Source: Thioclava electrotropha (GTDB lineage: Bacteria > Pseudomonadota > Alphaproteobacteria > Rhodobacterales > Rhodobacteraceae). Taken from it: 64,000 bases of DNA. Of the stretch, positions 36,253 through 44,643 are shown piece after piece. The stretch lies in NCBI RefSeq assembly GCF_002085925.2, contig NZ_CP053562.1, positions 662,001 to 726,000 of the forward strand, given 5' to 3'. Position 1 is the stretch's first letter, and each line of letters opens with the position of its first letter. A model generated the notes under the pieces. That model was given only the letters and a program-made list of their open reading frames with translations. It was not told the origin of the DNA and made no database searches. The translations under genes were made by a program, and so were the position numbers.

Positions 36253-36459
36253 ATGGCCAATGGCACCGTGAAGTGGTTCAACCAGACCAAAGGCTTCGGC
36301 TTTATCGAAGCGAAGACCGGTGGACGTGACATTTTCGTCCACATTTCGGCCCTCGAGCGCGCGGGCCTCTCGCAGCTCGATGACGGACAGGCCGTCACCT
36401 ACGAGATCGAAACCGGCCGCGACGGGCGTGAGTCCGCCTGCGATCTGGCGCTCGGCTGA
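36253..36459 (+). CDS. Cold-shock protein (CspA family), second copy
   Basis: A 68-residue cold-shock domain protein with GFGFIEAK and DIFVHIS nucleic-acid-binding motifs and the opening MANGTVKWFNQTK. It is about three-quarters identical by eye to the 34.6-kb paralogue. The gene has a GAGGAGA Shine-Dalgarno at good distance. Two csp copies pointing away from each other bracket the DUF982 gene. Probably a general RNA chaperone under cold or stationary-phase stress. Confidence 0.96.
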   Translation: MANGTVKWFNQTKGFGFIEAKTGGRDIFVHISALERAGLSQLDDGQAVTYEIETGRDGRESACDLALG

Positions 36460-36515
36460 ACGCAAAGGTTCCATATCCGGCCCGGTGGGCCGGATTTCGC
36501 AACCAAGGAGGGCAT

Positions 36516-36734
36516 ATGCCCCGTAATTACAATGTGGACGGTTTTTTCCGTGATCTGCCTCGGAAAGCCGTGACGGCTCAGGACAAGACGGATGCCGCAG
36601 TGCGCCTCATCCGTGACGATGACTCCGCGAAAAGAGCGGAGCTGACCGCGAGTTTGCGCGCGGCGCGTTTGGAACGGAATTCGGACGAAAGTGCTGCGGC
36701 ACCGTTCCCGCGCGAGAAAAAGCCGCGACGCTGA
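36516..36734 (+). CDS. Small charged hypothetical protein, 72 residues
   Basis: Following the csp gene by 56 bp, this 72-residue ORF reads NYNVDGFFRDLPRKAVTAQDK, then a helical segment rich in Arg/Ala/Asp and a basic tail ending KKPRR. AAGGAGGGC precedes the ATG, a strong ribosome site. It may be co-transcribed with csp. No family was recognised. Confidence 0.65.
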   Translation: MPRNYNVDGFFRDLPRKAVTAQDKTDAAVRLIRDDDSAKRAELTASLRAARLERNSDESAAAPFPREKKPRR

Positions 36735-36801
36735 CCGGATATTTCGGTCATCCACAGGAATTTCCTGAGTATCTCTCGGGGTTTAAAGGGAGGGCCGAAA
36801 T

Positions 36802-36963
36802 ATGGCTGTCGAAAAAATGCCTGCGGGCAAGACGTCCCAGACGAGGGACCACGCGCATTCCAAGGGCCATGCTGCTCTTGCTTGGCATCACTTCTTCCGG
36901 AGTTTGTCCGAAGAAAAGATATCGGACGAGCGCAGCGCCCTGCCGGGCGGAATTCAGGAATAG
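36802..36963 (+). CDS. Small hypothetical protein, 53 residues
   Basis: ATG at 36802 is preceded by GGGAGGG at seven bases. The 53-residue product (AVEKMPAGKTSQTRDHAHSK, then HAALAWHHFFRSLSEEKISD) is histidine-rich and helical. It lies 67 bp after the previous small gene on the same strand. Coding status rests on the Shine-Dalgarno and position only. Confidence 0.45.
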   Translation: MAVEKMPAGKTSQTRDHAHSKGHAALAWHHFFRSLSEEKISDERSALPGGIQE

Positions 36964-37223
36964 TCTTGCCTGAAATTCGGGACCGGAGTTCCTGGCAAGA
37001 GGGCTGAGCGATGTGAGGTTTCGCAAAAACTTAACGACGCGCGCCACACTACTTGTCGGGAGGCAAGGCGGCGGGAGGAAACTCCTGCCGCTTCGCTTTC
37101 TTAGCGGATAGGTCATTCGGCTGTCAGAATTCTAATCCAGGAACCGGACACCGCGCCAGCCGGCACGACCTTCACGCTGAGGATGCCGTCTTAGGCGCAA
37201 TCGCGGATATTCAGAGCTTTTCG

Positions 37224-37577
37224 TCAGGTGAAGGTCGCTGCGAGTTCGCCAGGGCTGATCGGTTTTGGCATAAAAGCACTGCGCTTGGGGAGGTCTAGCG
37301 TTTCGGGCGCTGAATGCCCCGACATGATGATGATCTGGCACGCGGGATACCTGCGCCGCACCTCATGCGCGAGCCCCACTCCGTTCATTTTTCCGGGCAT
37401 GTCGATATCGGTAATTAGCAGGTCAATTTCCTGCCACGCGTCTAGTAGGCTGAGTGCAGCATCAGCGGAGTTCGCCTCAAGCACATAATAGCCCAGTTCT
37501 TCGAGCCCGAGAACGAGATCCATCCTTATAATGGCCTCGTCTTCGACCACGAGAACTTTGGTCGCATCGTTGCGCAT
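37224..37577 (-). CDS. Single-domain response regulator (CheY-like receiver)
   Basis: This 117-residue protein is a receiver domain alone: acidic pocket VLVVEDEAIIRMDL, phosphorylation Asp in LLITDIDMPGKMNGV near residue 57, Ser in IIIMSGHSAP and Lys in FMPKPISPGEL. There is no output domain, so it signals by protein contact, like the single-domain regulators of stress kinases in alphaproteobacteria. ATG at 37577 is preferred; the ORF extension to 37652 has no domain content. No histidine kinase gene is in the window. Confidence 0.92.
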   Translation of the reverse strand: MRNDATKVLVVEDEAIIRMDLVLGLEELGYYVLEANSADAALSLLDAWQEIDLLITDIDMPGKMNGVGLAHEVRRRYPACQIIIMSGHSAPETLDLPKRSAFMPKPISPGELAATFT

Positions 37578-37876
37578 CGTATTACCCTGGTGCCTGAGGA
37601 GAAGGTGCGCTTTGTCGAGACACAGGGACAATACGCAATTGCGATAGAGCAATTGTCGGTCAGAAGACTTAGACCAACGCTATCGCACATCTGCGGTTCC
37701 CTGGCGAAATTAATATTTATCTATTTTGGCAGCGTGTTGAGCGGGCCGTGCCCGCTGGCTGCGTCACATGGCGTCTAGTCACATCAAGCCTCTTATCCTG
37801 AGAGGCACGGGCGGCTAAGAAGTGCCAGGCCAAGCAGGGGGGCGATTCCTCCCGCCGCTTTTTCTTCCATCGTAAT
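37578..37876. other. Gap without a gene
   Basis: 299 bp upstream of the receiver gene. It contains its promoter region, with an AT-rich stretch at about 37710-37730. No coding region recognised. Confidence 0.35.
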
Positions 37877-38000
37877 GCCATCCGTCCCCGTTGTTGCGGG
37901 GAAAGGTCGTATCGTATCCCCAAGTGAAGATGAAAGAGTAGGCGAGATAGACGCCTGCAAACGACGCTTCCATCACGAGAATGGTCAGCAGAGAGGTCTT
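37877..38000 (-). pseudogene. C-terminal fragment of a PACE efflux gene
   Basis: The minus strand encodes LLTILVMEASFAGVYLAYSF then IFTWGYDTTFP, matching the last third of the PACE protein at 29068-29496 at both protein and DNA level. Similarity stops abruptly near 38000 and the rest of the gene is missing. It is the second relic shared between the 27-29.5 kb and 38-39 kb segments, with HigA. Confidence 0.85.
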
Positions 38001-38640
38001 TTCGCCTCATGTTCTAGCGTCAGTTTTCGTAGGTTCGTTCCTGCTCGTTTTCTAGTCTTCCAATCATCCGCCGGCGCACGCGGAAGCACCATTCCTCCGC
38101 GGAGAAGATCTGTATCGTCTCGGGAGGGCTTCGACATGGCAGTAACATCGAGGTGTTCGTTTTGCAGCATCTCGCGGCACGAGTTTCGAATGTATATCAA
38201 TTAGTTGGCGTGGGGCCGGGGTGTTCGATAACTGACATGCTGTGTCGCGATCCGAACACCACCGTGAGAAAGAGTGTTGTGTATCGAACACCCGAAGCCC
38301 ATCGGCGCTGCATGTTCGATAATATTCACTCAGGTCGCGAAATGGCTGTTGTCGAATACGGTGAGGGTAGGGGATGACCTTCTTCCACCGGGCCCGTTCA
38401 AAGCTCGCCATCACACCTCTGATTTTGAAAGAGGATGCGGCCTCTGCCTGCTGACCCCATATTGTCCAGACGGAGGTTGCTGCATATTCACGATTCCAGC
38501 TTTCTGGAATCGTGCCGCAGATCTTGCACCTGGCGCGGGACGGCAAATCTCCCGCGCCCGTCTTCGGAATCGTGGCTTATTCAGCCGCACACAGTGTCGG
38601 AATCGTCGACACATTCACCTCTCGGGATGCGTGCCAGGCA
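38001..38640. other. Accessory noncoding stretch with repeated TGTTCGATA elements
   Basis: No convincing gene. It carries a perfect 12-bp inverted repeat (listed separately) and several partial copies of TGTTCGATA on both strands between 38219 and 38360. Confidence 0.4.
38219..38293. repeat. Spaced 12-bp inverted repeat GGGTGTTCGATA
   Basis: GGGTGTTCGATA (38219-38230) and TATCGAACACCC (38282-38293) form a perfect inverted repeat with a 51-nt spacer. A further TGTTCGATA copy lies at 38313 and a weaker one follows. The spacing suggests paired protein-binding sites or ends of a small lost element. Confidence 0.5.
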
Positions 38641-38877
38641 TCATGGGCCGCCTGCATCCTGATCCCAGATCAGCGGCGCGTTTCCGAATGGCTTACCCAG
38701 ACGCACGGCGACCTCAGCGCTCACGGGCTTCCGTTCGGCCAGGATGTCATGCCGGTGCTGGCGCGAGATTCCGAGCATCCGCGCGATCTCGGCGTTGGAT
38801 TTCCTGGTCGCGGGGATCAGCTCCTCGCGGAGCAGTTCGCCCGGATGCGTCGGGCAGCGGGCAGGATTGCACTTCAT
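38641..38877 (-). pseudogene. HigA-type antitoxin with a frameshifted C-terminus, no toxin partner
   Basis: ATG at 38877 opens MKCNPARCPTHPGELLREEL followed by the XRE helix-turn-helix (EIARMLGISRQHRHDIL). After NAPLIW the frame shifts: an extra base relative to the 27.4-kb copy replaces the expected IRMQAAHDAW segment with DQDAGGP and a stop. About 30 C-terminal residues are lost. No HigB frame is found upstream. The protein could still bind DNA as an orphan regulator. Confidence 0.65.
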
Positions 38878-38974
38878 TTTGCCGTCTCTGAAGGGATCGG
38901 AGAACGTCTGGAAAACGAGCAACCGCGCGGTCTTCGTGTCTGAGTTGTGCCTCATCTCGAGCGGGCTTGCGCTC

Positions 38975-40660
38975 TCAGACGCGACTGCGGATCGCGATTG
39001 CATCGGCAATGTTCTGCGCAGCGCGCCGTCCCAACGCCTCGGCATTTTCCAGTCCCTGCACGAAGGGGTTGCGTTTCAGCACTACCGGGATCGCCACGCA
39101 GGTTATCGTTCCGGCTGGTTGATGCGGGCCGCTGACTAGTAGGGTCTCCGGATCGAGATCGGCCGCATCGCGGAGCGTCGGGAACATCAACTCGGTGAGG
39201 TCGGTAGGCCGTTGGCCGCGCGCATCGATCAAGTGCTCGACCGTGATCGTGCCGGAAGCACCGGTGATTCTAACCGTCTGTCGCTCCGCCGCGATCGAAT
39301 AGTCCTCTCCAAGCCGCACGAGTTCGAGCACACCGGCCTCGTGCAGCGCGATCATCCGCTCGATTGATCGATGCGGCACCGATGCATAGACATCGGAGAA
39401 AACCCGAAACAATTCACGATCAAACACTGCGCGGTCTTCCGGTGTTAGATGCTCAAGGAGGCCCTGGTAGACTTCATGTGCTGCCAACAGAACGACGCGC
39501 CATGGTTCGCTGACCTTCGAAGCGCGGTTCGCCTTCGCGAGACTCAAATCGGAGCGCACATCCTCCCAAGAGTTCTTTGACAGCCGATCGGCAAAATGGC
39601 GCTGTGCAAACCCTTCAAGCTGCGCGGGTCGCGTGCGTGCGGCGTATGCGGGATCCAGTGCCTCGAGTTCTTTCGCAAGAACCGATTGGCATTGGATAAG
39701 AAAATTGTCCCGTCCGATGAGGTCCGAAATCGCTTCGCGGGTGAAAAGCGAAAGTGACGGTAGAGGGTAGGGGTAATACCAGTCTGCATCGGGCAAGACA
39801 CCACGGCGCGACATCATCACCATCGTGAACCCGGCGTCGGGAGTGTGGGGGACCCAGCGCACCTGGTTCTCATTCTCTTCAAATCGCCCGTGGAAAGACG
39901 CCAGGGCGACAGCGGCATCAATCGCAGTAAGAGAACTGCCAAGGAGTCCTACTGCGCAGCCAATGAAGCGTCGCAACGATTCCGCGGGCCACGGCGAATG
40001 GAGCTGAACTCCCGAGTTATCAGTCCGATCGCGCCATTGATGCCCGGTCGCCAGGATGACGTGGTCGAAAGTTTCCGTGCCTCTTTCGTGCGGCGTTTCC
40101 CACTTCACACGCGTCCCGAGCTGGGTCGGCTCTATGTCCAAAACAGTATGGCGCGAGCGGACCTCTACACTATGTCCGCGGCCACGCGCTTTTGCTATGA
40201 GAGCCGCGATTTGAGCGATAAAGTAGCGGCCGAGGACGAGGCGAGGATAGAAGGTCTCTGGCCCGATTTCCGCGTGAGTGATCCCGAATTCTGCGAGCGT
40301 TGCCGCATTGCTATTCAGTAAAAACGCTTCCAGGCTCTCCCCCACGGGCGGGATCTCTCGACTGCCAATATTGGCGAGCATCTGCGGGTGGTTAACCCCA
40401 TTTCGATAGGGCATCCCGGGCCCGATCTCGCGCTCGCGCTCGAAGATATGGATTGTGAGCGGGGAGGAGATCTCAATCAGGTGCTTGAGCGCGTAAATGG
40501 CTGTAGCTCCGCTCCCGACAAGCGCGACCGATTGTGGCGCATTTGCGCTTTTGCGGGAGGAGAGACCGGCCGCCGGGCTGGCTATCGGCGTGCCATGAGA
40601 TGGGCGCGGAGTGGGGCGTCTCACGATCCGACCTTTCGAAAGACTTCGCAGGGCTAACAA
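38975..40660 (-). CDS. FAD/NAD(P)-binding protein (PF13454-type)
   Basis: This 561-residue flavoprotein-like protein has an N-terminal dinucleotide-binding segment SVALVGSGATAIYALKHLI near residues 44-62, then the family-typical IFEREREIGPGMPYRNGVNH and MLANIGSREIPPV, and a second conserved motif FDHVILATGHQW near residue 195. Such proteins are putative oxidoreductases of unknown substrate, occasionally found with siderophore or amino-acid-modifying genes. The first 43 residues are low-complexity and the true start may be internal. No operon partner. It is the last gene before the orphan palindromic site at 41.0 kb. Confidence 0.85.
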   Translation of the reverse strand: MLALRSLSKGRIVRRPTPRPSHGTPIASPAAGLSSRKSANAPQSVALVGSGATAIYALKHLIEISSPLTIHIFEREREIGPGMPYRNGVNHPQMLANIGSREIPPVGESLEAFLLNSNAATLAEFGITHAEIGPETFYPRLVLGRYFIAQIAALIAKARGRGHSVEVRSRHTVLDIEPTQLGTRVKWETPHERGTETFDHVILATGHQWRDRTDNSGVQLHSPWPAESLRRFIGCAVGLLGSSLTAIDAAVALASFHGRFEENENQVRWVPHTPDAGFTMVMMSRRGVLPDADWYYPYPLPSLSLFTREAISDLIGRDNFLIQCQSVLAKELEALDPAYAARTRPAQLEGFAQRHFADRLSKNSWEDVRSDLSLAKANRASKVSEPWRVVLLAAHEVYQGLLEHLTPEDRAVFDRELFRVFSDVYASVPHRSIERMIALHEAGVLELVRLGEDYSIAAERQTVRITGASGTITVEHLIDARGQRPTDLTELMFPTLRDAADLDPETLLVSGPHQPAGTITCVAIPVVLKRNPFVQGLENAEALGRRAAQNIADAIAIRSRV

Positions 40661-41065
40661 CTTTGAAAAGGTAAGAGTTTCTGCGCGATTGGCCGCGCAT
40701 TATCGAAACAAGCTTCCAACGAATTGGTTCCTTCCGAGGAGCCTCGACCCCTGAACGGAAGGCCCGATGACCGCGACTTTCCGATGCATTATCTTCGAAT
40801 GGGACCGATGCATCTGGAACTTCTGCTTACATCGGACGCCCACCACTTGGGCCCCTGCAATAAAAGAGCTTCTCAGGTTCCTGCGTGGGCTAGGAAGGGC
40901 TAACGTTTGGATGCGACGAAGAAAAGGGTGCCCACGCGACCCTTTACGGCGCTGCCGCACCAGCTCGCAATCCAGCCGTTCGAGAAAGCTACCTATAGTC
41001 TGTCATATAGGTAGCTTTTCCGGGCCGGCGTTGCCCGCTCTGCCCAGCATCGCCCGCCAACCCGT
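40661..41065. other. Junction region containing the orphan palindromic site
   Basis: About 400 bp separate the FAD protein start from the end of the catabolic island regulator. From about 40927 to 41030 the sequence is related to the noncoding DNA upstream of both relaxase genes. A small perfect hairpin (AAAGGGT / ACCCTTT, 40923-40945) precedes the 13-8-13 palindrome. No relaxase gene follows here. Confidence 0.55.
40985..41018 (+). other. 13-8-13 palindromic site, copy 2 (perfect arms)
   Basis: Arms AAAGCTACCTATA and TATAGGTAGCTTT are perfectly complementary around the spacer GTCTGTCA, identical to the spacer of copy 1. The inner arm bases differ from copies 1 and 3 on both sides at once (CC/GG instead of GC/GC), so pairing is kept by compensating changes. 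It lies 48 bp from the 3' end of the leftmost island gene, with no relaxase gene nearby. Confidence 0.55.
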
Positions 41066-41743
41066 TCACCCGCGCTCGGCGTCGCTCTCCTTGAGGCTGG
41101 CGAGGATCACTTCGTAGGCGCTGTCGATATCCTCGCGCAGGGCTGCGATGGCCGCCGCGCTGTCACCGTCCCGGATCGCTTCGAACAGCCTGCGGTGCTG
41201 CTTGTTGGAAACACGGTAGTGGCCATGGCGTTGCAGCAGGTGGAACTGCGGATTTATCCGTAGCCAGATATTGCCGATGATCTCGAGGAGCAGGGGGGAA
41301 CCTGCCTGCCGGTAGATGGTGAAGTGGAAGTCGTAATTCGCGTGGATGAATTCGCGCACCTGACCCGCGGCTTCCGCAGCTTCCATCGCGTAGAGGACTT
41401 TCTCCAGCCGTGCGATGAACTCGGGATCGCGGCGCTCGACCGCCCAGGCCACCGCGGTGGTCTCGATCTCCGAGCGGACTTTGCGCAGGTCGGCGAGTTC
41501 CTCTGCCCCAAGACGCGGCACTCCGATGGATCGTCCCGACACGATGGTCAGGGCTCCGAGGGCCATGAGCCGGGAAATTGCTTCGCGCACAGGCATCGGA
41601 CTGACGTCGAGCGCCTTGGCGATGCTGGCGACAGTGATCGACTCGCCGGGTGCGATCTCGCCCTGCAGAATCAGATCGCAAAGCCGCTGATGCACCAGCG
41701 TCTGCAGGGTTTCGCGCTTTAGCGGCGTGACGCTTTCGAACAT
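41066..41743 (-). CDS. GntR family regulator, FCD subgroup
   Basis: This 225-residue regulator has a GntR winged helix (RLCDLILQGEIAPGESITVA, then SIAKALDVSPMPVREAISRLMALGAL) and an all-helical FCD ligand domain (about 85-215) with the metal/ligand His residues in YDFHFTIYRQAG and QHRRLFEAI. ATG at 41743, after AAAGG, is favoured over 41758 and 41869. It is divergent from the ABC transporter operon, with a TTTGATCAAA palindrome in between, so it probably represses that operon until a sugar acid binds. Confidence 0.93.
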   Translation of the reverse strand: MFESVTPLKRETLQTLVHQRLCDLILQGEIAPGESITVASIAKALDVSPMPVREAISRLMALGALTIVSGRSIGVPRLGAEELADLRKVRSEIETTAVAWAVERRDPEFIARLEKVLYAMEAAEAAGQVREFIHANYDFHFTIYRQAGSPLLLEIIGNIWLRINPQFHLLQRHGHYRVSNKQHRRLFEAIRDGDSAAAIAALREDIDSAYEVILASLKESDAERG

Positions 41744-41809
41744 GGTCAGACCTTTCATTTCACGGCCTAAACTACGCCGGCTCGAAAAAGAATAAAACAC
41801 GTTTTGACT

Positions 41810-41819
41810 TTTGATCAAA
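41810..41819. promoter_or_regulatory. Palindrome between the FCD regulator and ABC operon
   Basis: TTTGATCAAA is a perfect 10-bp palindrome in the 137-bp region between divergent starts. It is a plausible operator for the adjacent GntR/FCD protein, although typical FCD operators are longer and other half-sites were not resolved. Confidence 0.35.
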
Positions 41820-41880
41820 GATATCGGATCGTGAATCCCGTGAGGCGGCCGGGGAGAGTCGCCGGACATGGGAGGAAGAA

Positions 41881-42996
41881 ATGATCAAACGCTATATCGC
41901 GGGCGCCGCCTGCGCCCTTGGTCTCGTGGCTGGAGCCGCCCAGGCGCAGAGCGACGGGCCTTACAAAGTCTATCTTTCGATGAGCTATATCGGGAACGAT
42001 TGGCAGGCCGAGGCCTCGAACATGGTCAAGGCGCTCGCCGCGTCAAAGGACTATGCCGACAAGGTGGATCTCGAAGTCCAGGTCGCCGGGCCGAACGCCC
42101 AGCGCCAGATTCAGCAGATCAACGCGATGGTGCAGGCCGGGGCGGACGCGATCGTCGTCTACCCGATCTCGCCCACTGCGCTGAACAGCGTGGTCAAGAG
42201 CGCCTGCTCGCGTGGTGTGACGGTCATCGCCTATGACGCCGAGATCACGGAGCCCTGCGCCTATAACGTGACGATCGACCAAGAGGAGGCCGGTCGAAAG
42301 ACGGCGGAATGGCTGGTCGACAAGATGGGCGGCAAGGGCGATGTCGTGATGGTGACGGGCGTGCCCGGCACGTCCGTGGATACCGCCCGAACCAAGGCGG
42401 CCAAGGAAGTCTTCGCTCAGCATGACGGCATCAATATCGTCGGCGAGGCCGTGGGCATGTGGAGCCAGGCGGTGGCCCGGACTGAACTCAACAAGCTGAT
42501 GGCCACCCGCGACTGGTCCGATATCAACGGGCTCTGGATGCAGGTTGGCTGCTACACGGCGGATTCCATGCAGCTCGAAGCGGGACGCGATCCTTCCGAA
42601 CTGCTGCCTTGTGCAGGTGAGGGATCGAATGGCGGGCGCATCCAAATGCTTCCGGCAGATACAGCGGTCGAAGGGGCGAGCAAGCCCTATGCGCCGATGG
42701 GCGCGCCCCGGATTTCCTACGCCTCGCCGCCCTATTCCGGCGCGCTGGCCCTCAAGCTCGCGGTCGATAAGCTCGAAGGGAAGGACATCCCGAAGCATAC
42801 CACCTTGCCGCTGCCCCTCGTCACCAACGAAACGGTGCAGCTTTGCGAGACGGGAAGCTGGGATGAGCAGAAGGCGGGGTGCAATGTGTTCCAGCCCTCG
42901 ATGGTGTCGAACCCCGGCTGGTTCGCCTCGATCTTCTCGGAAGATCTGCCGCAGCTTGGTCTGAACGCCGCGCTTGTCGGCCAGCCCGAGAACTGA
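41881..42996 (+). CDS. Sugar ABC transporter substrate-binding protein (RbsB-like)
   Basis: This 371-residue periplasmic protein has a signal peptide (basic start, hydrophobic core, cleavage near AQAQ-S at residue 23) and a type 1 periplasmic-binding fold: KVYLSMSYIGNDWQAE, QQINAMVQAGADAIVVYPIS and DVVMVTGVPGTSVDTART. Cys pairs in the second half may form disulfides. GGGAGGAAGAA precedes the ATG. It begins the ABC operon and would deliver a pentose or sugar acid to the fused permease; ligand not predictable. Confidence 0.93.
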   Translation: MIKRYIAGAACALGLVAGAAQAQSDGPYKVYLSMSYIGNDWQAEASNMVKALAASKDYADKVDLEVQVAGPNAQRQIQQINAMVQAGADAIVVYPISPTALNSVVKSACSRGVTVIAYDAEITEPCAYNVTIDQEEAGRKTAEWLVDKMGGKGDVVMVTGVPGTSVDTARTKAAKEVFAQHDGINIVGEAVGMWSQAVARTELNKLMATRDWSDINGLWMQVGCYTADSMQLEAGRDPSELLPCAGEGSNGGRIQMLPADTAVEGASKPYAPMGAPRISYASPPYSGALALKLAVDKLEGKDIPKHTTLPLPLVTNETVQLCETGSWDEQKAGCNVFQPSMVSNPGWFASIFSEDLPQLGLNAALVGQPEN

Positions 42997-43071
42997 GGTC
43001 ACACGCCCGGCGGCGGGGATTTCCGCCGCCGGGCGCAGACCGCACCCTACATACGCATTCCGGAGAATTGC

Positions 43072-44643
43072 ATGTCACGCATCGCCGATTCAGCGCCTGC
43101 GGTGGAAGTTCACGACTTATCGAAGGCCTACGGTCCCACCGTCGCCAATGACAAGGTCAGCTTCTCCGTCGCTCGCGGCCGCGTCCACGCCCTGCTCGGC
43201 GAAAACGGCGCCGGCAAGTCGACCACCATGAAACTGCTCTCGGGGCTCGTGCGGCCAGATTCTGGCACGATCCGAATAGGCGGACGCGACGTAAATTTGC
43301 GCAATGCGCGCGATGCCCATGCCGCGGGGATCCAGACCGCCTTTCAGGAGCTGACGCTGGTGCCGGACCTGAGCGTGCTCGACAACATGCTGCTGGGGCG
43401 GTCGCGCCGGACGATCATCGGCACGCTGGACCGCAGCCGTGCGCGGCGCGAGGTGACCGCACATTTCGAAGCGCTGGGCCTCGACGTCGATCTCGATGCG
43501 TTGGCCGAGGAACTGACTTTGGCTGTGCGCCAGAAGATCGAGATCGCCCGCGCCCTCTACCGCCAGCCCGAAATCCTTTTGCTCGACGAGCCGACATCGG
43601 CGCTCTCTGGCAGCGATGTCGACTGGCTCGGCCGGATCATCGCGGACGCGGCCGCGCAGGGAATTACCGTGCTGTTCATCTCGCACCGCTTGCCCGAAGT
43701 GCGCGCCTTCTGCGACACGCTCACCATCTTGCGCAACGGACGGTCCGTGACTTCGGCGAAGGTCGCGGATGTCAGCGATGCCGAAGTGGTCGAGATGATC
43801 GTGGGCCGCTCGGTCGAGAATGCCTTCCCGCCGCGCCGCGCCCCGAAGGCGATCGCGGGGCAGGTCCCGGTTCTCGCCACCCGTGGGCTGTCGGCGGGGC
43901 CGAAGCTGCGCAAGGCCGAAATTTCTCTACATAAGGGAGAAATCCTCGGGATCGCCGGGCTGCAAGGCATGGGGCAGGAGGCGCTGTTCTCCGCCCTTTT
44001 CGGACAGGAGCGGTTGCGCGCGGGCCATATCGAGCTGGACGGGACGCCCCTCCATCTGCGCGCCCCGGCCGATGCGCTGCATCCGTCGGTCGCGATCGGG
44101 CTCGTGCCCGAGGAACGCAAGACGCAAGGTTTGTTCCTGGAACTCAGTGGGCGGCAGAATGCCAGCCTGCCCGTGCTCTCGCGGTTTCACCGGGGGCCGG
44201 TTCTCGATGACGGGGCGGAGGCGCGTGCCGCTGCGGGGGCTTTCGCCGCCGTCGAGGTGGACGAACGCGCGCATTACCTGCCCGCGGGCGCGTTCTCGGG
44301 CGGCAATCAGCAGAAGATCGTGCTGGCCAAGTGGCTCGTGGCGCAAAGTCGGATTCTGCTCCTCTTCGACCCGACGCGCGGCATCGATGTCGGGACGAAA
44401 GAGCAAATCTATGCGCTGCTGCGCGCCTATACGGATGCAGGCGGTTCGGTCCTGCTCCATTCCACCGAAATCCCTGAACTCGTGCATCTGTGCGACCGGG
44501 TCGGCGTCCTCTACGAGGGTCGGCTGTCGTGTTGGCTCGAGGGTGAAGAATTGAGCGAGAACGCGATCATGCAGGCCACGCTCGGCGGCAACGCACCGCT
44601 GAAGGGAGACACGACGCATCCGAAACAGGAGGTCCGGGCATGA
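43072..44643 (+). CDS. Sugar ABC transporter ATPase (RbsA/XylG-type, two domains)
   Basis: This 523-residue ATPase contains two tandem ABC domains. The first has Walker A GENGAGKST near residue 42, signature-like EELTLAVRQKIEIARAL and Walker B ILLLDEPTSAL near residue 168. The second has the degenerate Walker A-like GLQGMGQEALF, signature FSGGNQQKIVLAKWL and ILLLFDPTRGIDVGTK. This asymmetry is normal for CUT2-class importers. It overlaps the permease gene by ATGA. Confidence 0.95.
   Translation: MSRIADSAPAVEVHDLSKAYGPTVANDKVSFSVARGRVHALLGENGAGKSTTMKLLSGLVRPDSGTIRIGGRDVNLRNARDAHAAGIQTAFQELTLVPDLSVLDNMLLGRSRRTIIGTLDRSRARREVTAHFEALGLDVDLDALAEELTLAVRQKIEIARALYRQPEILLLDEPTSALSGSDVDWLGRIIADAAAQGITVLFISHRLPEVRAFCDTLTILRNGRSVTSAKVADVSDAEVVEMIVGRSVENAFPPRRAPKAIAGQVPVLATRGLSAGPKLRKAEISLHKGEILGIAGLQGMGQEALFSALFGQERLRAGHIELDGTPLHLRAPADALHPSVAIGLVPEERKTQGLFLELSGRQNASLPVLSRFHRGPVLDDGAEARAAAGAFAAVEVDERAHYLPAGAFSGGNQQKIVLAKWLVAQSRILLLFDPTRGIDVGTKEQIYALLRAYTDAGGSVLLHSTEIPELVHLCDRVGVLYEGRLSCWLEGEELSENAIMQATLGGNAPLKGDTTHPKQEVRA

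Noticed and set aside
35920..36260. EcfG general-stress promoter (GGAAC-N16/17-CGTT) near the csp genes
   Set aside because: GGAAC occurs but no CGTT at the required distance.
36748..37116. 122-codon minus-strand ORF
   Set aside because: No Shine-Dalgarno or family; overlaps the better-supported small plus-strand ORF at 36802.
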